11,010 nucleotides of DNA, from assembly GCA_903853785.1 (NCBI GenBank), contig CAINUM010000100.1:1-11010 (forward strand), written 5' to 3'. A program made the position numbers and the translations under genes. Positions 4,786 to 11,010 of this stretch are shown piece after piece; within the stretch, counting starts at the first letter, position 1, and every line of letters starts with the position of its first letter. Under the pieces are notes generated by a model. The model did no database searches and was not told the origin of the DNA. It was given only the letters and a program-made list of their open reading frames with translations. Source of the stretch: Candidatus Magasanikiibacteriota bacterium. Lineage in GTDB: Bacteria; Patescibacteriota; Patescibacteriia; Magasanikbacterales; GWA2-37-8.

Positions 4786-7416
4786 ATGAAGGAATTACCA
4801 AAGTCATACGAACCGCAAAAATACGAAGACGCAATCTATAAACGCTGGGAGGAAAGCGGATTTTTCAATCCAGACAATTTATCTGGTGAACCTTTTTCTA
4901 TCCTTTTTCCACCACCAAATGTGACGGGTGTTTTGCATCTTGGGCATGCTTTGGAAAATTCTTTGATGGACACGATGGTGCGTTATCAGCGCATGAAAGG
5001 TAAAAAAGCTCTATTATTACCAGGTACAGATCATGCGGCGGTTGCCACTCAAGCCAAGGTTGAAAAAGATTTGATCAAACAAGGTCATCTTCATCCTCGT
5101 GAAGAGTATGGTCGTGAAAAATTGTTAGATATCATCCGCGAATTTGCCGAGAGTTCAAAAGCCACCATATTAAATCAAATAAAAAAAATGGGGACTAGTT
5201 GTGATTGGTCACGCTTGGCATACACTTTTGATGATAAACGTAGTTTGGCGGTAAACATTGTTTTTAAAAAAATGTATGATCATGGTTTGATTTATCGTGG
5301 TTATCGCGTAGTGAATTGGTCGGTCAAAGGGCAGTCTACTTGTTCTGATGATGAGCTGGTACATATTGAGCGTGATGCAAAAATGTACACTTTTAAATAC
5401 TCTAAAGATTTTCCACTTGTAATTTCATCTACTCGTCCTGAAACTAAACTCGGTGATACAGCTGTAGCTGTGAATCCAAAAGATGAGCGCTATCAAAAAT
5501 ATATTGGCCAAACTTTTGTGGTTGATGTTGGGGCCCAAAAACCATTGAATATAAAAATTATTGCCGACGATGGTGTTGAAGTAGATTTCGGAACAGGAGC
5601 ACTAGGTGTAACACCAGCACACAGCGCGGTTGATTATGAAATGTATACCAAACAAAAGGCTCAAGGCACTCCAATTGATTTAATTCCGGTAATCGGAATA
5701 GATGGAAAAATGTTGGCTGCCGCTGGTGATAAATATGTAGGGTTAACTGTAGTAGAAGCTCGTACAAAATTTGTTGAATGGTTGAAAGAAAACGATTTAT
5801 TGATAAAAGAAGAAGATGTCAAGCAAAATGTTGGAACTTCAGATCGTTTTGGCGACGTAGTTGAAGCTTTACCTTTGACTCAGTGGTTTGTCGATGTTAA
5901 TAAAATTATTCCTAGCAAAAACAAAAGCCTTAAAGATTTAATGAAAGAAGCGGTGACTGTTGGTCACAACGGTGATACAAATCAAAAAATTAAGATTACT
6001 CCAGAACGTTTTGAAAAAGTGTATTTAAATTGGATAGGAAATCTTCGAGATTGGTGTATTTCTCGTCAAATTTGGTGGGGACATCGTGTGCCAGTTTGGT
6101 ATAAAGGCGAAGAGATATATTGTGATTTAAAAGCGCCTGAAGGAGAAGGTTGGTCTCAGGATGAAGATACTTTGGATACTTGGTTTAGTTCTGGTCTTTG
6201 GACGTTTTCTACTTTAGGTTGGCCGGATGATTTAAAAGACATGAATGCGTATCATCCAACCAGTTGGATGCAGATGGGTTATGAAATTATTTTCTTTTGG
6301 ATGGCTAGAATGATTTTGATGACTACATATACTGTCGATGCAATACCATTTAAAGAAGTATATATCCACGGAATGTTGCGCGATGAGCACGGTAAGAAAT
6401 TTTCTAAATCTGCAAACAACGGTATTGATCCACTTGACGCTATTAAAGAATATGGCTGTGATGCTTTGCGTTTGAGTTTGTTGTCAGGAATATCACCTGG
6501 AAACGATTCTGCATTTTACAAAGAAAAAATCGAGGGATCTAGAAATTTCGTTAATAAGCTTTGGAATATTTCTCGATATGTTTTTTTGCAGATTGAAAAA
6601 GCTGATAAAAATATTTTAAAGCCCCAAGTTAAAACTTTGTCAGATAAATGGATCTTGTCTAAGTTAGAAACAGTAAAAGCTGAAACGGAAAAACTATTAG
6701 ACCGTTCTGATTTTTCCCTGGCGATTGAAAATTTACGAACTTTCACCTGGACTGATTTTGCGGATTGGTATGTAGAAATTGCTAAAGTTGAAGGTGGTAA
6801 GCAAGAAATCCTAAATTACTTGTTAAATACTATATTGAAACTCTGGCATCCATTCATTCCGTTTGTAACTGAACAAATTTGGCAAGAAATATATGAGGAC
6901 GAAATGTTAATGATAACTAAGTGGCCAAAAGCTGAAGAAATGTCTGATGATATTTCTGATGATATTTCTGAATTTGAAATTGTTAAAAATATCGTCACTG
7001 GCATTCGCACTTTACGAGCGGATAACAAAATTGAACCAGCCAAAAAATTGGATGCGATGATCAGTGCTGGTGTAAGATTGAAACTCATCAATGATAACTC
7101 CGGTATAATTAAAACATTAGCACGTTTAGAAGTGTTAGAAATTGCCGAGCAAGCTCAAAAATCAAAAACAGCCACTAGTTTTGTAGAGGGTGGTGTGGAA
7201 GTTTTTGTAGAATTAGCTGGAGCGATTGACTTGGATAAAGAAAAAGAACGTTTGCAAAAAGAATTTGAGTTGCTAACGGAGTATGTGAATGGTTTAGAAA
7301 AAAAACTGGCCAATGAAGAGTTTGTAAAAAATGCACCTCCGGCTGTTATTGAAAAAGAACGACAAAAATTAGTCCAAGCCGCTGAAAAATTGGATAAAAT
7401 TGAATCTCAATTATAA
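4786..7416 (+). CDS. valS: Valyl-tRNA synthetase
   Basis: This class I synthetase charges tRNA-Val with valine. At 876 aa it is a normal length. The HIGH motif is HLGH (51-54) within PPPNVTGVLHLGHAL; the KMSKS loop is KFSKS (538-542). Between them is the CP1 editing domain, which hydrolyses mischarged Thr-tRNA (STRPETKLGDTAVAVNP, about 210-226, and GTGALGVTPAHSAVDYE). The anticodon-binding domain follows, and the C-terminus (about 805-876) is the charged coiled-coil arm typical of ValRS. Differences from common bacterial forms: the HDxxD-type editing segment reads HSAVD, and the segment usually VNWCPxCxT is VNWSVKGQST, lacking the Cys pair, so that zinc site is absent. A 12-base unit, GATGATATTTCT, is tandemly repeated in frame at 6946-6969. 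No Shine-Dalgarno is seen; ATG at 4786 fits the family N-terminus. It is first in an operon with an ATPase gene, tyrS and argS. Confidence 0.97.
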   Translation: MKELPKSYEPQKYEDAIYKRWEESGFFNPDNLSGEPFSILFPPPNVTGVLHLGHALENSLMDTMVRYQRMKGKKALLLPGTDHAAVATQAKVEKDLIKQGHLHPREEYGREKLLDIIREFAESSKATILNQIKKMGTSCDWSRLAYTFDDKRSLAVNIVFKKMYDHGLIYRGYRVVNWSVKGQSTCSDDELVHIERDAKMYTFKYSKDFPLVISSTRPETKLGDTAVAVNPKDERYQKYIGQTFVVDVGAQKPLNIKIIADDGVEVDFGTGALGVTPAHSAVDYEMYTKQKAQGTPIDLIPVIGIDGKMLAAAGDKYVGLTVVEARTKFVEWLKENDLLIKEEDVKQNVGTSDRFGDVVEALPLTQWFVDVNKIIPSKNKSLKDLMKEAVTVGHNGDTNQKIKITPERFEKVYLNWIGNLRDWCISRQIWWGHRVPVWYKGEEIYCDLKAPEGEGWSQDEDTLDTWFSSGLWTFSTLGWPDDLKDMNAYHPTSWMQMGYEIIFFWMARMILMTTYTVDAIPFKEVYIHGMLRDEHGKKFSKSANNGIDPLDAIKEYGCDALRLSLLSGISPGNDSAFYKEKIEGSRNFVNKLWNISRYVFLQIEKADKNILKPQVKTLSDKWILSKLETVKAETEKLLDRSDFSLAIENLRTFTWTDFADWYVEIAKVEGGKQEILNYLLNTILKLWHPFIPFVTEQIWQEIYEDEMLMITKWPKAEEMSDDISDDISEFEIVKNIVTGIRTLRADNKIEPAKKLDAMISAGVRLKLINDNSGIIKTLARLEVLEIAEQAQKSKTATSFVEGGVEVFVELAGAIDLDKEKERLQKEFELLTEYVNGLEKKLANEEFVKNAPPAVIEKERQKLVQAAEKLDKIESQL

Positions 7417-7434
7417 ATCATTTAAAATTACTTT

Positions 7435-8544
7435 ATGTCTGGAGTTGATTCTGAGGTGGACATGGAAAGTGAATCCAAAAAAATGGAAGCACAAGGTTAT
7501 TTAAATACACTTTATTTTTTGGGAGATAATTCCAATCCAAATGCATTAATTCCACAACTTAAAAAAATAGTTGATGATGAAAAACTCGATCCGACAGCAG
7601 GTCAGATACAACTTAGAAAATTATTTTTAGATAATTCAGATAAAATAGAAAAAATATCTGACCTTTTCAATTTTCTAAGAAGTTACAAAAAGACAGACGC
7701 TCGAATGAAACATGATTTGAGCAACATAGCGGCGTCTGTTGAAGGTTTTTTGTCGGTATATCTGTATTCCGCTCAGAATGGTACGGATATGGATTTGGGG
7801 TTGTTAAAAAAGGTTTTATCTAGATGGGGTCGTTATGCAGTAGGTACAGAGGATATTTTATTGAGAGTTGTTTCTGAAAAGGAGATTTCGCAAGAATATC
7901 AACACGGCTTGGATCTTGATATAATAAAGAGTTCGATGCGTTACTTTTCCATCGATGAATTGAATAATATCAAATCTTTTTCCAAAGAACCTGGTTCTGC
8001 ATATTCTGAAATTATTAATAAAAATATCGATCTTTCTGTTTTAGAAAATTGGGATAAATTGGTTGCAGAATTGGGAGATAGAAAAATCGGAGGAAATAGT
8101 GGGGTAGTAGGTAATTTTTTATTAAATGCGCTCCGAAATTCTATTAAAGATAGAATATTAGCAAATAATATTAAATTGACAGCAGAAATTAAGGGAGACG
8201 TTTTTGTGTTGCGAGTTGAAGATGATGGCAAAGGGATAGAAAAAAAATATCTCAAACCAGAATATCTAGAAGTTGACTCTGTGACAGGAGAAGAAAAATC
8301 AATTTACATATTCGGAGAAGGTACTTCGGGAACAAATAGTACTGGAATTGGTTTATCAAATCTCGACAATAGAATCGCATCAATTGGGGGAGAACTTTAT
8401 TTATCTAGTAAATCAAATATTGATGGAATGGTTCGTTTTCAAGCGGGAGGTACCGATGAAGATCGTGATGAAATTCACTTTGATGAAAATTTAGAACATG
8501 GAACAGTATTTGAAATTCGTTTACCAATTACAAAAGAAAAATAA
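7435..8544 (+). CDS. Soluble histidine-kinase-like protein (HATPase_c domain)
   Basis: A 369-aa protein with a GHKL/histidine-kinase-type ATP-binding domain in its C-terminal half. The N box is NFLLNALRNSIKD (227-239; Asn231 and Asn235), the G1 box is VEDDGKGI (261-268), an F-box-like segment IFGEGTSG is at 292-299, and the G2 box is STGIGLSNL (302-310). Upstream, MKHDLSNIAASVEGF (91-105) resembles a dimerisation H-box with His93 as the likely phosphorylated residue. Residues 1-90 are charged, probably helical, and match no sensor domain I recognise. There are no membrane segments, so it would sense a cytosolic signal or partner. No response regulator lies in the window. It starts 18 bases after valS stops, and tyrS begins 4 bases after it ends, so it is embedded in a synthetase operon. 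A later ATG at 7462 is possible. ATPase call firm; autokinase activity and role inferred. Confidence 0.85.
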   Translation: MSGVDSEVDMESESKKMEAQGYLNTLYFLGDNSNPNALIPQLKKIVDDEKLDPTAGQIQLRKLFLDNSDKIEKISDLFNFLRSYKKTDARMKHDLSNIAASVEGFLSVYLYSAQNGTDMDLGLLKKVLSRWGRYAVGTEDILLRVVSEKEISQEYQHGLDLDIIKSSMRYFSIDELNNIKSFSKEPGSAYSEIINKNIDLSVLENWDKLVAELGDRKIGGNSGVVGNFLLNALRNSIKDRILANNIKLTAEIKGDVFVLRVEDDGKGIEKKYLKPEYLEVDSVTGEEKSIYIFGEGTSGTNSTGIGLSNLDNRIASIGGELYLSSKSNIDGMVRFQAGGTDEDRDEIHFDENLEHGTVFEIRLPITKEK

Positions 8545-8548
8545 TTTT

Positions 8549-9751
8549 ATGATAAAAATAATTATTGATGATAGTAAAATAAAAGAATTGTTGGAGCGTG
8601 GTGTTGAAAATATTTATCCTAAAAAGGAATTTTTAGGTGCCCGTCTTAATGATGGTAAGCAGCTTACTCTTTATACTGGTTATGATCCAACTGCACCAAC
8701 TTTACATATTGGTCATGCTATTACGATGATGAAATTGCGACAGTTTCAGGATTTAGGTCATAAAGTGATTATGCTTATCGGTGATTTTACTGGGATGATC
8801 GGTGATCCAACCGACAAATCATCGGCTCGTGTCCAATTGACTCATGAACAAGTTTTAAAAAATTGTAAAAATTACCAAAAACAGGCCGGCACAATTTTGA
8901 ATTTTGAAGGGGAAAATTCAGTAGAAGTAAAATATAATGGTGAGTGGTTGGGTAAAATGAATTTTGCTGATATTTTAAACCTAACTTCACATTTTACCGT
9001 TGATCGTTTGATGGAGCGCGATATGTTTGCCAAAAGAAAAGAAGAAAACAAGCCAATTTTTTTGCATGAGTTTATGTATCCTGTCATGCAAGCGTATGAT
9101 AGCGTTGCTATGAACGTAGATGGTGAAGTAGGTGGAAATGATCAAACATACAACATGTTGGCCGGGCGTGATTTAATGAAGAATTTAAAAAATAAAGAAA
9201 AATTTGTTTTGACTACAAAACTTTTAGTAGATAGTGCTGGTAAAAAGATGGGAAAGAGTGAGGGGAATATGATTGCTTTGGATGATTCACCGGAAGATAT
9301 GTTCGGAAAGGTGATGAGTTGGACTGACAATATGATACTTAAAGGTTTTGAATTGTGCACCAAATTACCTATGACTGAAATTGCACAAGTCGAGGTTGAT
9401 ATGAAGGGTGGTACTAATCCGCGTGATATTAAATTGCGTTTGGCTGGAGAGATCGTTAAAACTTTTTTGGGAGAATCTGCTGCACAAAAAGCGCAAGAAT
9501 ATTTTATTACCACTTTTAGTAAAAAAGAACAACCAGATGAAATGCCAGAATTAACCCCAAGTCTTTATGAATTGGCGACTGTTTTGGTAGAAGCTAATAT
9601 CTGTAAAAGTAAATCCGAAGCACGTCAGGTAATAGACCAGGGTGGAGTTAAAATAAATGAAATTAAAGTTGACGCTAAAGATTATTTACATATAATAAAT
9701 AGCGGCGATGTGATACAAAAAGGTGCACGCTGGTTCGTGAAAGTAATATAA
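8549..9751 (+). CDS. tyrS: Tyrosyl-tRNA synthetase
   Basis: This class I synthetase charges tRNA-Tyr. From ATG 8549 it is 400 aa, normal for the longer bacterial form. The start is chosen because it sits 4 bases after the upstream stop; an open frame reaches back to 8498 but only inside the ATPase gene. Motifs: YTGYDPTAPTLHIGHA with HIGH at 53-56, GDFTGMIGDPTDKSSAR, the EFMYPVMQAYDSVAM tyrosine-pocket segment, GGNDQTYNMLAGRD, and KMSKS as KMGKS (233-237). The C-terminal 60 or so residues form an S4 RNA-binding domain (CKSKSEARQVIDQGGVKIN). The motif set distinguishes it from TrpRS. No Shine-Dalgarno is seen, so translation may be coupled to the upstream gene. argS follows after 6 bases. Confidence 0.96.
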   Translation: MIKIIIDDSKIKELLERGVENIYPKKEFLGARLNDGKQLTLYTGYDPTAPTLHIGHAITMMKLRQFQDLGHKVIMLIGDFTGMIGDPTDKSSARVQLTHEQVLKNCKNYQKQAGTILNFEGENSVEVKYNGEWLGKMNFADILNLTSHFTVDRLMERDMFAKRKEENKPIFLHEFMYPVMQAYDSVAMNVDGEVGGNDQTYNMLAGRDLMKNLKNKEKFVLTTKLLVDSAGKKMGKSEGNMIALDDSPEDMFGKVMSWTDNMILKGFELCTKLPMTEIAQVEVDMKGGTNPRDIKLRLAGEIVKTFLGESAAQKAQEYFITTFSKKEQPDEMPELTPSLYELATVLVEANICKSKSEARQVIDQGGVKINEIKVDAKDYLHIINSGDVIQKGARWFVKVI

Positions 9752-9757
9752 TCTCTT

Positions 9758-11010
9758 ATGACCTCATCAAAGTTAATAGCAAAATTACTAGAAGAAATTG
9801 GAATTCAAGATGAAATCAAATTATCTTCAGTACCAAAACCAGAAATGGGGGATTTAGCTTTTGGTTGTTTTGATTTGAGTAGGTCGCAAGGTAAAAATCC
9901 AGCTGATTGCGCCAAAGATTTAGTGATTTCTGTTACTGATTATTTACAGAAAAATAAAAAATATAATGTTGTTGAAAAGGCGGTAGCTTTTGGTCCATAT
10001 GTTAATTTTTATCTTAACCCTGGTGAGGTAGCCAAAAACATTATTGGGGATATCCAAAAACAGGGTAAAAAGTATGGTCAAAACCAACTAGGTAAAGATA
10101 AAAAAGTTATTATTGAGTATCCTAGTAATAACACGCACAAAGAATTGCATATAGGGCATTTGCGTAATATTTGTTTGGGTAATGCGCTGACCAATATTTT
10201 TCGAGTTAACGGGTTTAAAATAGAACCAATTAATTACCTCAATGACTTTGGTGCGCATGTTGCAAAGTGTCTTTGGGGTTTAGCAAAATTTCACAAAAAT
10301 GAAATTCCACCAAAAGGGAAAGAACAAAAATGGTTGGGAGAAATATATGCTGAAGCCAGTATATATTTAGCAGAAAATCCAGAAGAAAAAGAACAGTCTT
10401 TTGAAATGCAAAAAAAATTGGAGGCTCGAGACAAAAGCATTTGGCCATTATTTAAAAAAACTAGACAATGGAGTATTACTGGATTTGATAAAGCGTTTAA
10501 AGAGTTGGGAGTAATACACAAGCGAACATTTTACGAACAAGATGTAAAAGATGATGGACAAAAAATTGTAGATGAATTATTGAATAAAAAAATTGCAAAA
10601 GTTGGTGAGGGTGGGGCTGTTATTGTCGATTTGAATGAATATCATTTGGATATAGGCTTGTTGAGAAAGAGTAGTGGGGCGGGTTTGTATTTGACAAGTG
10701 ATTTAGGTTTGGCGGTTGCAAAAAATAAAGTTTACAAGGACATTTCTGAAAGTATTCATCTGACTGGAAGTGAACAAAATTTCTACTTTAAACAATTATT
10801 TAAAATTTTAGATTTAGCTGGCTATCATTATAAAATGACCCATATTGGTTATGGCTTGGTCATGTTACCTGAAGGCAAAATGTCATCACGAACAGGAAAA
10901 GTAGTATTATACGATGAAGTGCGTGATTTGGTATATGCGAAAGTTTTAGAAGAATCTACTAGACGACACACCGATTGGAGTAAAAAGAAAATTGCCGACA
11001 GTTCGTTAAA
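9758..11010 (+). CDS. argS: Arginyl-tRNA synthetase, 3' end outside window
   Basis: The open frame from ATG 9758 has no stop before the window ends, giving about 417 codons of an expected 550-600. ArgRS attaches arginine to tRNA-Arg and, unusually, needs the tRNA present to activate the amino acid. Visible: an N-terminal tRNA-recognition (Add-1-like) domain at about 1-110 with FGPYVNFYL; the HIGH motif in SNNTHKELHIGHLRN (HIGH at 131-134); NYLNDFGAHVAK; GFDKAFKELGV; HLTGSEQNFYFKQ; and the KMSKS loop in PEGKMSSRTGKVV (KMSSR at 374-378). The C-terminal anticodon domain is missing because of the window edge. It starts 6 bases after tyrS without a Shine-Dalgarno, as the last visible member of the valS operon. 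The family call is firm. Confidence 0.95.
   Translation, partial: MTSSKLIAKLLEEIGIQDEIKLSSVPKPEMGDLAFGCFDLSRSQGKNPADCAKDLVISVTDYLQKNKKYNVVEKAVAFGPYVNFYLNPGEVAKNIIGDIQKQGKKYGQNQLGKDKKVIIEYPSNNTHKELHIGHLRNICLGNALTNIFRVNGFKIEPINYLNDFGAHVAKCLWGLAKFHKNEIPPKGKEQKWLGEIYAEASIYLAENPEEKEQSFEMQKKLEARDKSIWPLFKKTRQWSITGFDKAFKELGVIHKRTFYEQDVKDDGQKIVDELLNKKIAKVGEGGAVIVDLNEYHLDIGLLRKSSGAGLYLTSDLGLAVAKNKVYKDISESIHLTGSEQNFYFKQLFKILDLAGYHYKMTHIGYGLVMLPEGKMSSRTGKVVLYDEVRDLVYAKVLEESTRRHTDWSKKKIADSSL

Noticed and set aside
6946..6969. Two tandem copies of a 12-base unit inside valS
   Set aside because: It is in frame, adds four residues in a surface-type acidic stretch, and is best explained by simple slippage.
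8498..8548. Upstream in-frame extension of tyrS by 17 codons
   Set aside because: It overlaps the ATPase gene. ATG 8549, four bases after that gene's stop, gives a normal TyrRS N-terminus.

Overview
The window looks like part of a small-genome, AT-rich bacterial chromosome, plausibly Patescibacteria/CPR. The reasons are the low GC (18/60 hand-counted at 6601-6660), tight gene spacing, absence of recognisable Shine-Dalgarno sites on the host-like genes, a GpmI-type glycolytic enzyme, and diverged forms of universal enzymes. This placement is inference; there is no rRNA or marker tree here.

Layout. Positions 1-2220 (+) hold two tandem 2,3-bisphosphoglycerate-independent phosphoglycerate mutase genes: the C-terminal part of one copy, cut by the window edge, then a complete second copy starting one base after the first stops. 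A hairpin near 2235-2263 can terminate this unit and also the convergent gene at 2247-3389 (-). That gene encodes a DHH/NrnA-like protein that has lost most of the expected metal ligands. It has a near-consensus promoter so close to its start that the mRNA should be almost leaderless.

Positions 3498-4592 form a compact foreign-looking cassette. It is GC-rich (36/60 at 3781-3840) and carries one metallo-beta-lactamase-fold hydrolase gene with a strong Shine-Dalgarno. It is bounded by inverted copies of a 14-base sequence that contains a GGGGCCCC palindrome, each next to a hairpin-forming sequence. No transposase is present. This is the most unusual structure in the window.

A terminator and a clear promoter separate the cassette from a translation operon (+): valS, a soluble histidine-kinase-like ATPase, tyrS, and the 5' part of argS, with gaps of 18, 4 and 6 bases. 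Three aminoacyl-tRNA synthetases are therefore probably co-transcribed with one signalling-type protein. The roughly 120-base valS leader can fold in alternative ways. No tRNA, rRNA or CRISPR was seen, and no gene-free stretch exceeds 300 bases.
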